From: Chrysaora quinquecirrha
Lineage: Eukaryota; Cnidaria; Scyphozoa; Semaeostomeae; Pelagiidae
Length of the DNA stretch: 64,000 bases
Direction: 5' to 3'
Assembly: GCA_014526335.1 (NCBI GenBank)
Contig: JACTAT010000016.1
Coordinates: forward strand, 2,194,944 to 2,258,943
Shown here: one piece after another, positions 10,236-22,077 of the stretch
Layout: the number at the start of each line of letters is the position of its first letter
Numbering within the stretch: the first letter of the stretch is position 1
The notes under the pieces: generated by a model
Told to the model about the DNA's origin: nothing
The model's database searches: none
What the model saw: only the letters and a program-made list of their open reading frames with translations
Translations under genes and position numbers: made by a program

Positions 10236-12054
10236 CTTAATAAGACAGTTTTTGAGCATATGAAACATTTCTTCTCTCTGAATATAACCATCTCCATTCA
10301 GATCATAAACTTCAAAACAATCTATAAGAAAAGATATTGTATGCATTATTCTGTATTCGTCGGCATGTTTATTTCATACTATTCGTCAGCATGTCCATTT
10401 CAGTATGTATTCGTCAGTACTGTATGTTCATTCCTACTGTATTCGTCAGCATGTTCATTTCACGCGGTATTCGTCAACATGTCCATTTCATTCTGTATTC
10501 GTCAGCATTTTCATTTCATAGTGCGTTTGCGTCGTTTATACCTTTACACTCTGAGTTTCCGAGGACCGAGGATACTATGAGGAGTGTCTGCCGAAAAAAA
10601 TGTTTCCGCTCTTTTCCGCTTCAGTCTATCTTGAGGCAATATTGAAGCATCTAATCGTTATCTTAATCGCTTACACTTACATTTCATTTTTTCTGGCAGA
10701 GTTCCACGTAGGAATATTGAAAGACCAAGGATCCACTCTTTCATGCTTATTGCGCTGTCGTTGTCTGTATCAAATGCTTTGAAAACTGAAATAGATGGGA
10801 CATATATCTGTAGTTGCAAGATATTTGTAAGATAGCTTTCTACAAGGGGTTTCTTCAACAGTTGTGTAGCTTAATCTCATGATCATGATCATAATCACAA
10901 TCATGATCTTAATCATAATCATAATAATTATTATTATCGTAATAAAAATCATGATCATGATCATAATCACTGCCAATCATCAAAATCATAATCATAATCA
11001 TAATCATAATCACAATCATAATGACAATTGCAATCATGATTATAATCACGATCAAAATCTGAGGCCCTAACCATAAACATATCTTTCATTGTGATAAAAT
11101 AAAGAAAAATTATTTTATTAATTAAAGTCAGGATAATAGGATTTTTTTCCTACATCAAAGCTGGATGATAAATTTGAACATGACCTTAAGGCCCTGGCCA
11201 AACAATCAAACATTGTTGGTCCAACATTTTAAATTTGCTATACAACAAATGTTTGATGGTTTGGCCATGTCCAAAACATTGTTGTCCAACATTTTGGAAC
11301 AACGAAGCCTTAGCTAATGAGCAAGAATGGACATCTTGTTGTTAAGAAATGTTGCTAGGTGCCGAAATGATGCAAGTTGTTGAAGCGTGATAATAAGAAA
11401 AGATATGTTTGACAAGCAATGTTGGAAAGGTGGCCAAACGATCAAACATTGCTTGACAAGCAGAAGTAAAAGTAAGAAAAATTTATGGCGTGATGTGTTT
11501 GAAAAAGATAGCTTGACACAAGCAAAAAAATGTTTGACGAGCAATATTTTTGGACGTAGCCAAATGGTCAAGCATTTTGCTTGACATGCAAATTTCAAAT
11601 GCTTGATCATCAATGTTTGATCGTTTGGCCAGGGCCTAAAAACTGGGGTCTTTTTTCTTCAAGCCTACATATAGAAACCCAAATTTAAAATTAGTGCATA
11701 TTTGCATATTGTGTACAGTTATTATTATCATCTTAATTCAATTACCTCTATCCATAAGAATATCATCAGTCATTTGGAAAGTGTTGTGTAGAACTGTTCT
11801 GAATTTTGTTCTGTCCATTTTGCATTTTTGCATAGGAACCAGATCTCTGAACATGTCCAACAAATTTTCAACCTCTGTTCGAGAAACTTAAAACAAAGCA
11901 AAATGAAATGAAAAGATTTTAGCTCAAATTAACTTTTGGGAATACAATATTTTGTCTTATTTAGACAAATCACAGTCAAATACTTACAATGAGTTGTTTT
12001 GAATATCTGTTCAGCCAATTTTGCCTGGTTTTTCTTCGCAATTAGGCCCGCCAT
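10236..12054 (-). CDS. EFCAB1: Calaxin (EF-hand protein of motile cilia), first four coding exons
   Basis: Four exons join in phase: 11988-12054, 11746-11886, 10681-10785 and 10236-10321, all with GT-AG borders. They give about 133 residues, colinear with vertebrate EFCAB1/CLXN (about 211 aa). Visible landmarks: [16 protein letters not shown] (exon 2); EF-hand loop [12 protein letters not shown] followed by [14 protein letters not shown] (exon 3); and EF-hand loop [12 protein letters not shown] with M-F-H-M-L-K-N (exon 4). Both loops keep the calcium-binding acidic positions; the first has Ser in place of the usual Gly at loop position 6. Calaxin binds outer-arm dynein and controls ciliary and flagellar beating in response to calcium. 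The start is a clear ATG (12054) matching the family N terminus in length. The remaining roughly 70 codons, with the last EF-hand, are not found downstream. Confidence 0.9.
10345..10530. repeat. Minisatellite, unit about 30 bp (ATTCGTCAGCATGTTCATTTCATACTGT type)
   Basis: Six or more diverged copies of TATTCGTCAGCATGTTCATT-like units lie in tandem in the calaxin intron between exons 3 and 4. The same unit makes up the array at about 62940-63320 in a POLR1B intron. Long frames across it are repeat artefacts. Confidence 0.8.
10868..11062. repeat. Microsatellite-like (AATCAT)n tract
   Basis: Imperfect repeats of AATCAT and GATCAT with interruptions, in the calaxin intron between exons 2 and 3. 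Confidence 0.9.
11190..11638. mobile_element. Non-autonomous TIR element, 'CCAAACGATCAAACATTG' family (reference copy)
   Basis: The left end is AAGGCCCTGGCCAAACAATC and the right end its inverse, GATCGTTTGGCCAGGGCCTA. The interior repeats short blocks such as ACATTGCTTGACAAGC in both orientations, so most of the element could fold back on itself. There is no ORF. Other whole or partial copies: 29870-30090, 30620-30990, 32855-32938, 38925-39168, 53665-53800, 54080-54330, 60895-61355, 62095-62552 and 63325-63511. Confidence 0.75.
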
Positions 12055-13364
12055 TTTTCTTATTTACAAGACACACACTGGGGACTGTCCTCTGTTGTCA
12101 AGGATATCGCGCCAGAAAGAGGCAAGCTTGCCTCTCTTTGAATCATTTCGCGAATTTTTTTTATTTTTTACCAACTTCCAATTTGTATCACCCGCCTACT
12201 TGTAGCCCCTTAGCGGAAGTTTGAGTCTGCACACCGGCTAAAAATCCCAAATTCCATACCTTTGGGCACGATATTGTACCATTTCATTTCATTCAGACAC
12301 GATCCTGTTCCCAAAAAAAGAACGGATCCATGTGCACCTTTGAAATGAAAAGCCTATCGTAACTTTTTTGGAAGCGGATCCGTTCATTTCATTTATTTCA
12401 TTTCATTTCATGTTTCGTTCCTGTGTAAAAGGGGTCTTAACCACTGTGTAAGCTTCAAAGTAAGGTTCAAAGCATTTTAGATTTAGAGTGTTTTGCTGAC
12501 GAGCCTCATTGGTTGAAGCACAGAATGTCCAACTTGCCGTAAAGAGTCCCCTGCTCCCTGCAATTCCAGGCAATGAAGCCATGAGGCACCAGGGTTGCAC
12601 TGCTTAAATTTGCTTTGGGTTATTAAGATTTAGTGGCCCCCCATACGCTAAGCACAGAAACATACACCTTACAAGGAAAGTAAGCGAGTGTCCCCAGTTG
12701 TATTATATCTATCAATCTACCAACGTTGTATGTATGTCTATATCCACTTAAAAAGCCAGTTCATATTGTGGAAACCAGCAACGGTAGGGCGGCAGGAAAG
12801 AAGAGAAAAAACAGTAATATAGATAACTCAATGCTTGCATTTCATATCGCTATGAAACCAGCCACAGCGTACGAATTAACTGCAACAGCTACTTTATCTG
12901 CATACAAAAAGCTGAGAAATGTTAAGTTTACTATCAAAATACTTTGAAATGTCATACGTAAAAAGACAACTATATGTGTAACTAAGATTAGCTAGAAAAA
13001 TCTAGCATACAAAACTTATGCACGTCTACTGGAGAATTAATAATAAAATCCTACTAAATAAAATGCTAAAAAACCTCTACTCCCATCAATTTTTAATTTC
13101 AACGATCTTGGAAAAAATGTATTTGAACTGCCTAAATAGTCTTGCAATCTATGGATACCCCTTCTTCCTCGTAACCAGAGTTGCAAAAAGTTATTGACCT
13201 TCCTCCAAACCTGAAATTTTTGTAACCAACTTTCCTCGTTATAACATGATATAAAATTGCCGAAAAAATAGCCAGACAGACTCTTGCACGCACGAGACAA
13301 AAACGTGTACATAGGGACCTTCCCAGATCGCGTGTATGTTTTAGCGTAAGTGTTAGGTGAAGGT

Positions 13365-13535
13365 GGTGAAGGTGAAATGGTGTTTTAGCGCCAGTCGCTA
13401 GGATCTCAGTAGTAGGTTAACTAATCGAGACCTCGACCCTGGCCGTGACGCTACCGTGGCTGGGCTCGAACCCTGACCACACTGAGCATTTGACACCACG
13501 AGTCAGCTGGATTACACCACGACGCCACAGCACCT
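13365..13535 (-). mobile_element. tRNA-like SINE, family B (well preserved)
   Basis: Read on the minus strand, it runs GGTGCTGTGGCGTCGTGGTG, an A-box-like region, GGTTCGAGCCCAGCCACGG (B box), GAGGTCTCGATTAGTTAACC, GAGATCCTAGCGACTGGCGC and ACACCATTTCACCTTCACC. The RNA polymerase III B box supports a SINE. Confidence 0.75.
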
Positions 13536-14067
13536 TCAGTGTTAAAAGGGGGCAATCAGGTTTTAATATCAGGGAGGCTACAGTCATAAGATATGAAAAG
13601 TCGTTTTACTTCAAAACCTTCCTCATTTTTTAGCCAAAACCTTCCTCTAAACCAGGTGTGTAGGTGTGTAGGGTTTTCGCGTCTCTGCTCGTAACCAGGG
13701 ACGCCGGAGCGATGGTAGGGCAAGGGGCAAGGGGGATCAGGAACGTAAGGGCAATCGGGATAAAAAATTAGGGGTTTGGTGGTACTCCCCAGGAAATTTT
13801 TTGTGTCCACGCCCTTTAGATTGGCCCAAAATACAATAAAAGTTTTTCAACGAGTATTAATCATGTTTTTATACGACAATTTTTGGCTATGTCTCCACAT
13901 GTACGCATTTCGAATGGAATAATTATAGCGAAACATCGTATTTAACGTTGTCAAAGTCGATTATCGCATTACATTGAAAGGGCACTTTTGCCCCCCTTGC
14001 CCCCGTTAAGAAAGGGCAAGAGGAGCGCTTGCCCCCCCTGCCCCCCTCTCCAGCGTCCCTGGCTCAT

Positions 14068-14585
14068 AATGGCGGCTAGCTGTGGCTTTCGGCTAGACTT
14101 GCTTCCCAAGCTCCTAACTTTCGTTCACATTGAATTGAACTTATGTTGTTGTTGTTCGCTACAGTCGGGATATCATCAAAATATCAGGATATCAGGAATT
14201 CTTCGTCGGATATTAGACTTATTACTTGAGTCCCAGTTATCGATAACCAGACCGAGACTACACCAAACCGAGATCGCTGAAACTAGTTTGAGCGCATAGG
14301 CGATTCATTTCAGTAGCGATAACTACGACTCAGGTAATCAGTCTAGTCGGATATCATCAAAATTTAGTCGATTTCTGAAAGTTGACCACCCAATTTATCA
14401 TTGAATTTGACACAAGTTGAAAGATAGATTTTCTAAATCTTTTGAAGACATTACTCCAACTTCTGAATGAATTTCTCTGTCAAAACATTTCAACTGTTCG
14501 TTACTTTTAATTCTAACGGAAAGCCAGTAAAATGGCGAATATTTTCCCGCCAAAATAGGCCGAGAGCCACAGCTAGCCGCCATTT
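14068..14585. mobile_element. Foldback/TIR element with ATGGCGGCTAGCTGTGGC ends
   Basis: The left end, ATGGCGGCTAGCTGTGGCTT, is inverted at the right end, GAGCCACAGCTAGCCGCCAT. The interior includes GTCGGATATCATCAAAAT at about 14166 and again at about 14347. There is no transposase frame. Confidence 0.65.
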
Positions 14586-15074
14586 TGAGAAAGGTGGTGC
14601 GATACTTTTCGAACGTAAGTGTATCTACAGTAATGCATTCAACATCAACTCATTCTATATAATGTAATCGCCACAAAATCTAGCCAGGCTCATTGTCATT
14701 AGTGTATCCATTATCCATGGTCTGTCCTATCAGCCTTTTTCACTGATCAACAGGTTAGTTAATATTCATCATCAAAATCTTACTGCTCTTTTTTTTCGTT
14801 ATTCACTATCTTGAAGATCTACGTCTGCTACAATGTCTGCCTCCATATCTTTTAGAACTTTCATCATGGCTGCTCTTGTCGTGCTACCCGTACGTCGTTT
14901 CACTATTTCTTTCCAGTTTTCTATCAGAATCTCTTTCTTCTTTTCTTCTACGAAGAAAATCACACTGTTAATATGCAAAGAATCAAAATGTTTTTTTTTG
15001 TGAAGGAAAGGACAAATAACAGACCGTTTGCCGAATCGAAAGATGGCACTGTTAAGATTAGTTCAAGGGCTTAT

Positions 15075-18000
15075 TAGACAGGGTATTTTGGCCTGCAATC
15101 TAAGGAAGTGCCTAACCTTTGTTTTTAAACTTGATTCCCAGTAAATCGACCACGCTGAATCGTTTAAGACCAGGAGCCAAATCGAGAAATGCTTCTATCA
15201 CGTGATAAACGACGTCATGATGACGTCATAAAAATAGACCTTTTACCCATTTTAATTTGCTAAATAGCCATTTAATATGAAAGAAAACGGCAAAAATAGA
15301 TAGAACACATTGAGAGCTTTCGATTGATATACATTTTGTTGCATTTCGAAGGTTAAAATATTTATGATGACGTCATCGGGACCTTTTTGAGCTGGTCCTT
15401 TCATAGTGGAGATGTTGGTGAAACAATTGTGCATTTTATGTTACCAGTATCAAATTTGGCGAAAAGGGGTAGTTTGACGTGCTAAAAAAGATAGGATACG
15501 TGCCCCAACTGAAAAATGCCCCCTTGTGCTATTTTTAGACTGGGGTAATTGGCACCATGCCTTTAAATAAGCTATAACACTAGTTTTATTGCAAATTGTA
15601 ATGCAAGCATCAAATTTGGCGAAAACAGGCAGTTTGACATGCTAAAAAGATAGGATATGTGCCCCAACTGAGAAATGCCCCTTGTGCTATTTTTAGACTG
15701 GGGTAATTGGTACCAGGCCTCTACATAAGCTATAACACTAGTTTTATTACAAATTGTAATAAAAGCATCAAATTTGGCGAAAACAGGCAGTTTGACATGC
15801 TAAAAAAGATAGGATATGTGCCCCAACTGAGAAATGCCCCCTTATGCTATTTTTAGACTGGGTAATTGGTACCAGGCCTCTACATAAGCTATAACACTAG
15901 TTTTATTGCAAATTGTAATGCAAGCATCAAATTTTGCGAAAACAGGCAGTTTGACTTGCTAAAAAAGATAGGATATGTGCCCCAACTGAGAAATGCCCCC
16001 TTATGCTATTTTTATACTAGGGTAATTGGTACCAGGCCTCTACATAAGCTATAACACTTGTTTTATTGCAAATTGTAATACAAGCATCAAATTTGGTGAA
16101 AACAGGCAGTTTGACACGTTAAAAAAGATGGGATATGAACCCCAATCGAGAAGTGTCCCCTTGTGCTATTTTTAGACTGGGGTAATAGGTACCAAACGTC
16201 TACTTAAGCTATAGCAATAGGGGTAGTTTGAGACACTGAAAAGATAGGATACGGAGCCCAAGTGAAAAATGCCCGCTTGTGCATTTTTGAGGCAGCGATT
16301 ATGGTAACAGAAAAGAAACCTCTACGTATGCTATAACAGTTGCTATGAAATGTCGCTTTTTGATGATTCGAAGCAGCATTCCTTGGAATAAACCAGGCAG
16401 GAACACCGCGATGCAAGAAACGATAAAGTGTTTTGAGGTTTGTTAATTTTATGTTATATTCGAAGGCAAGCAAGGCTTCTTCAGAGTATTCGTTGGTGCC
16501 TGCTTGTTGCATGACTGTGATGACTTTTTGTCTTTTTTGTAGCGCTATTCTGAGGCTTATTTTTGGTTTCCCGTCCTCCTTAACGAAATACCGAAGTATT
16601 TGAACGGTGAGATCTGCTTCGGCTGCACGCGGTTCACATCGATCTTGCCCTTACGAACTTTTTTATGATTTTTAAGACCATCATCTCGGTCATCAGTGCT
16701 AAGTGCCACCCCAGCAGCATCATTCTCCTTGACGTAACAACCTACTACCTACTGTAACGTCTGTGTCATCAGCGTATTTGATGTTCATGATGCTATCACC
16801 ATCGACGTTAACTCCGTTGAGAACTGCAAAAGGCAGGCCGTAGGATGTGTTCACTGTAGATATTGTAGTAGTCTGGCGATTGTACGCAGCCTTGCCTCAC
16901 TCCCCATCTGATGCCAACCTAGTCGCTGACGTCTCTACCATGTGGAATCACTGCCGTTTGATTCTTATACAGGGGCTGGATAATGCGAAGCTCTTCCTTG
17001 ATAATATCGAAGGCGGACAGCAAGAGCACGCGATTGCTCTTTGTTTCTTTGGAATAGCGATAAATATCGGAAGAATCTCACTTTCCACAAAATTAACGCA
17101 TTTTTTATGAAAACAGTAATGATGATCAATATCTTGTCTTTTTCAGCGTATCAAACAACCCTTATTCCCTAAGTTGGATTTCTGTATTACACTTTATAAC
17201 AAAATTACCGTTATAGCTCATGTAGAGGTCAGGTACGGTATAAAAATATATCTGGTGAGTCTAAAAATAGCACAAGGGGGCACTTCTTGAATGGGGTTCA
17301 TATCCCATCTTTTTTAACGTGTCAAACTGCCTGTTTTCGCCAAATTTGATGCTTTTATTACAATTTGCAATAAAACTAGTGTTATAGCTTATGTAGAGGC
17401 CTGGTACCAATTACCCTAGTCTAAAAATAGCACAAGGGGGCATTTCTCAGTTGGGGCACATATCCTATCTTTTTTAGCATGTCAAACTGCCTGTTTTCGC
17501 CAAATTTGATGCTTGCATTACAATTTGCAATAAAACTAGTGTTATAGCTTATGTAGAGGCCTGGTACCAATTACCCCAGTCTAAAAATAGCACAAGGGGG
17601 CATTTCTCAGTTGGGGCACATATCCTATCTTTTTTAGCATGTCAAACTGCCTGTTTTCGCCAAATTTGATGCTTGCATTACAATTTGCAATAAAACTAGT
17701 GTTATAGCTTATGTAGAGGCCTGGTACCAATTACCCCAGTCTAAAAATAGCACAAGGGGGCATTTCTCAGTTGGGGCACATATCCTATCTTTTTTAGCAT
17801 GTCAAACTGCCTGTTTTCGCAAAATTTGATGCTTGCATTACAATTTGCAATAAAACTAGTGTTATAGCTTATGTAGACAAATTTGATGCTTGCATTACAA
17901 TTTGCAATAAAACTAGTGTTATAGCTTATGTAGAGGCCTGGTACCAATTACCCCAGTCTAAAAATAGCACAAGGGGGCATTTCTCAGTTGGGGCACATAT

Positions 18001-18418
18001 CCTATCTTTTTAGCACGTCAAACTACCCTTTTCGCCAAATTTGATACTGGTAACATAAAATGCACAATTGTTTCACCAACATCCCCACTATGAAAGGACC
18101 AGCTCAAAAAGGTCCCGATGACGTCATCATAAATATTTTAACCTTCGAAATGCAACAAAATGTATATCAATCGAAAGCTCTCAATGTGTTCTATCTATTT
18201 TTGCCATTTTCTTTCATATTAAATGGCTATTAAGCGAATTAAAATGGGTAAAGGTATATTTTTATGACGTCATCATGACGTCGTATATCACGTGATAGAA
18301 GCATTTCTCGATTTGGCTCCTGGTCTTAAACGATTCAGCGTGGTCGATTTACCGGGAATCAAGTTTAAAAACAAAGGTTAGGCACTTCCTTAGATTGCAG
18401 GCCAAAATACCCTGTCTA
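15075..18418. mobile_element. Large composite foldback element 1: inverted tandem-repeat arms around a LINE RT relic
   Basis: The outer ends are TAGACAGGGTATTTTGGCCT at 15075 and its inverse ending at 18418. The left arm has about 370 bp of unique sequence, then about five tandem units of roughly 159 bp (landmark CAAATTTGGCGAAA at about 15450, 15609, 15768, 15926 and 16086). The right arm mirrors this with about six full or partial units from about 17220. The centre holds a decayed reverse transcriptase on the minus strand. The arms contain TGACGTCA palindromes and a CACGTG site. Related to the element at 25709-29646. Confidence 0.85.
16330..16965 (-). pseudogene. LINE reverse transcriptase relic inside foldback element 1
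   Basis: Minus-strand reading gives G-V-R-Q-G-C-V-x-S-P near 16900, N-I-Y-S-E, and then I-K-Y-A-D-D-T with the YADD catalytic box at 16765-16776. These are non-LTR reverse transcriptase motifs in the right order. Frameshifts and stops occur on both sides. The homologous relic in the second foldback element is at about 27450-28300. Confidence 0.75.
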
Positions 18419-21400
18419 TATGAGCTTGTCAGTATCGTCAAGTCAAAACTTGAAACCTGTTTGCGCACAGTAAAAAAGTACATTTCAGGACTGACTGCTC
18501 ACATTACACCAATTGATTTTAACAGCTCATTTCGCATGAGAAAATCGGCAGCGTGAAAGCGGATGTTCAAAGATAACATCATACCCACCCTGGAAACACT
18601 TGATTTTTCTTGAAAAAATATATAACTGTCCGGGGGGGGGCCTAAGTAGATCAACTTGAATCGGTGCAAAGTAAACAAGCTGAAATTCTTGTCACCCAAG
18701 GGCAGCTAAAGCCAATTAAGTAAATTCTATTGGAAGAGAATTTCTTAGAACAGGAATCTGGGGAGAGAGAAAGTTAATTGGATTATTTAGGCCCACGTAA
18801 AAAATAAGGCCCACGATATCAAAATAACCAAATAATTAAAACACGCAAGTTTGATTAACAAAGCAACGGAAAAGAAATCAATCTAAGTTATTTCTAGCGA
18901 TTGCTTGAATAAAGAGGTGGAATAGATCTCCGTGTGAACATCTGACTGCAGAAGGCTTTGATAAATTAATGATTAGCTAAGCACTTCTGTATGCCTCAGG
19001 CAGCGCAAACGCAACCCACAATAGCGCAATCAAAAAAGTCAGAACTGTCAGGCTCAGCCCTCATAGCCAGCGTTGAGCCTCATTTGTGCACACCGATTAG
19101 CTATGACAGAAAGCTCAAATTCCGGAGCTAAAATGCTTCCCAGAGTATTTCACAGAGTGAAAAATGTGCAAAATGGAGTGAATTCGTTGATATGGCACCT
19201 TGGGGGGGGGGGAGGGCGTCAAATTCATAGTAGGCCCGTGACATGAATCAACAGCACGTTAAACGTCCAGAAACGATATAGTGCAGGGTCGTACCTATGA
19301 GGGTCTTAGAAACCCTCCAGTCACTCTGGCTGTCCGCGAGACGTCCGCAACGTCGGTCGTTGTCGGTCTACAGAGCTATTTAAGGCTATTAGTTCTTCCA
19401 CTATCCAACTTCACTCTTTTTCTTGTCTTCGATTTTAAGTAAAAGAATAATTACACTTATGACTATGCTCACTGAAAAGCCAACATTTAGTGCTGCATGA
19501 AAGTATTTCAAGAAACGGCCCTGAGACAATGGTTGTGTGTATGACACGCTTGCAATAACAAGGTCAAGGTTATTCTTTTTGCTGACTCAGCAGGACAAAC
19601 TCTTTGATTTTATTGCGCTGATTCTGTCTTCTACAAAGTGTCTAAATCTGCATGCAAGCTATTCTTGATTCTCCTCTAAACAAATCAGAACATTACTGGA
19701 ACTGTCCAGATATCCTGTGCACACTGCTAACTTTTTTATTTTTAGAGTTTCATTCACATTTTTGCGATGCTATAGGTCTAAAACTATGTGGGTTGATTTT
19801 GAATTTCTTTCGCTTTTTGGAGTTTTTAATGACGCTTTTGTTAGCTCTAAGTAGAACTAAACCCTTTGATTTCTATGTGCTAAAACCAAAAGTAAAGCTA
19901 TACTTAGTTAAGCATTCTTAGAGCTTAAGCTTCTTAGCTAATTTCTTGGCGATTGAAGAGGGCAAATCTATTATTTTTTCTGGTGTGGATATATATTTCT
20001 GGTATCACACTAAATGCTCACTGCTCAATCCAGATAAGAAGTGAAAATTTTTATGAGAAGAAAGTTTCGAAAATTGTAAAACGCGGTCCTCAAGGCGTAT
20101 CCCTTATCTAGGCGTATCCTAAATAAAGGCGAATCCTCATGATATTAATCCATCTTGGAATGATGGACAGTTGAGTTGAATGCAGGTTTGTTAAACAAGA
20201 CCCCAATGAGATTCGGGCGCACACCCATCGATCGTTAGTCGAACCCCTTGATCACTTGGCCATGCCACCTAGATTTACCACACGAGTCTCCAGTTTACGC
20301 TATCACTTTGTTACTCCGATAGAGCGATTTCAAAAACAACAACAACATCGAGCGAAGCATAGTTGGACTTCTGTAGTGAACGTCTACAGCTACACGTCAC
20401 CTTTAATGGTGAATCATGATTCTAGTAGCCATGGCAACAGAAGAAAGTCATTTGTTCAGGCCTGAAGATCATGCATACAGCCCCCAGCCAACGCCATTGC
20501 TTGGCACAGAAGTGTAATAAGATTTTGGTCTCAATTTTGGTTATTTGTGTATTGACTCGAGCACGATAAAACCGACCACATTAGAAAGGTGAATTAATTT
20601 TGGGTTAGAGTAACTAGATAGAAAATAAAACAAGATTAGCGATTCTATGTATTGACGTAGATAAGGAAAAGCATGGGTGAATAATCGAGGGGCGTTGTCC
20701 AGTGTCGTTCTCACGACAGGAATAAGCGTAATTTATCAAAACCTTCGCAGCATTTTTCGCTGAAAACTAGAAAACATTTAGCCCATTTGCACCAAAAATT
20801 TACTCTGAATACAAAAAAATTATCAGGCTTTAAAAAGCAATATATGTCTAAAAGTTTTTTAGGCCTATATCATTACCCATGTTAAGAGATTCTTTATGAA
20901 AAACAAACGCACATGTAGGGATATTGTTGCAGAGAAAGATAGCCTTTTGGGCTGCACTTCTAGTATAATGAACAACCCCTCCCTACATTCACACACATGC
21001 TGCCATATACACACTAGTACGAAGAGACAGGTGAATAGCCCAGGGCTTGCATTGCATACTGGTAAGTATCATGCTCCGGAAACTCCCTTTTGGTGAACCA
21101 CACGTCGTGACCCACAGGTTACCTTCGGTTACCTTAGCGCAGTTTGCGTTATCTAGCCTGACCCAATATTACCTTACCCTAGCTTACCTTACCTTGCAGA
21201 ACGTCACAATACAACAGGTTACATCATACAAAGTTTAACCTTAAGCCGGGAAAATTTTCAAGGTTGAAGTAGCGGGGAAATTTCCACTATATGGCAGTCA
21301 AGATGCGATGTGAGAAACGGCCATTATATGAGGGATATTTCGAATTTAAAATTGTTGCTTTTGGAACAAATTTAACTATGTTGCTTAAACTGCTGATCAA

Positions 21401-22077
21401 TGCACATTGCTCTGAAGGTGATGGGTAATGCTTGTACAAAAATTCATGTCCATAAGCCGATAATAAGCTCGGCGGAGGTCCCGATTTATAAGGACGCCTG
21501 TATATGGGCAAATGGAAAGATTTCAATCGTTTCTAATATTTAACTGCCAGAATAGGGACTCCACTCTAGTTCATCTGATGGGTGATCTTTACGAAACTGC
21601 TAATTATTTGAAGAATTTTGGAAATCGAAAAGTAAGCCGATCCAACTAAGGTAGCTATTTGAAATTAATCAAGGAACTCTCACTTCACTGGGACGTGCAC
21701 TTAACGGTTGCTATACGAAAAACCTTAATAAGAAACACAAGGTTAAAGTCTAAGTGACATTTTTCTAAAATGTTAAGAAGCTAGAGAAACGAAAACGAAT
21801 TGCCGGGGTGAAGTAGCTGTAATGAAAATCCCTTCCAAAAGTGAATTAAGGTGATAAAAAAAAAGTCTAAATTTAAGAAAATTCAGGCTGGAAACGACGG
21901 CAAGCATTCTCAAAGAAAGAGTGTATTTCTAGACCCTAATTCATTATCTTTCCATTACCTACAGTCGAATACCTTCGCTTTTATTTTGACAGAAAATGTT
22001 CTAGAAAGTCACAAGATAAGTTTGAGAAAAACGTTTCAGTATAATAGCTAGATTTTAGAATTCGTAAATTTACTTAC
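18419..22077. other. Gene-poor region, no supported gene
   Basis: Only short open frames are seen, without conserved motifs. A weak remnant of SINE family A may lie at about 20165-20290 (AGTTGAGTTGAATGCAGG, GAACCCCTTGATCACTTGGC). A possible second exon of the 22.1 kb peptide is at 21397-21497. Confidence 0.45.

Larger units (their letters stand above)
12055..15074. other. Gene-poor region upstream of calaxin with SINE and foldback repeats
   Basis: Holds a family B SINE (13365-13535) and a foldback repeat (14068-14585). Between 12230 and 12420 are several copies of CATTTCATTTCATT. No frame looks like a conserved protein, and frames longer than 80 codons here lack recognisable domains or splice context. 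Confidence 0.5.

Noticed and set aside
10260..10645. Plus-strand frames of about 100 codons rich in Phe/Ser/His
   Set aside because: They read through the 30 bp minisatellite antisense to calaxin.
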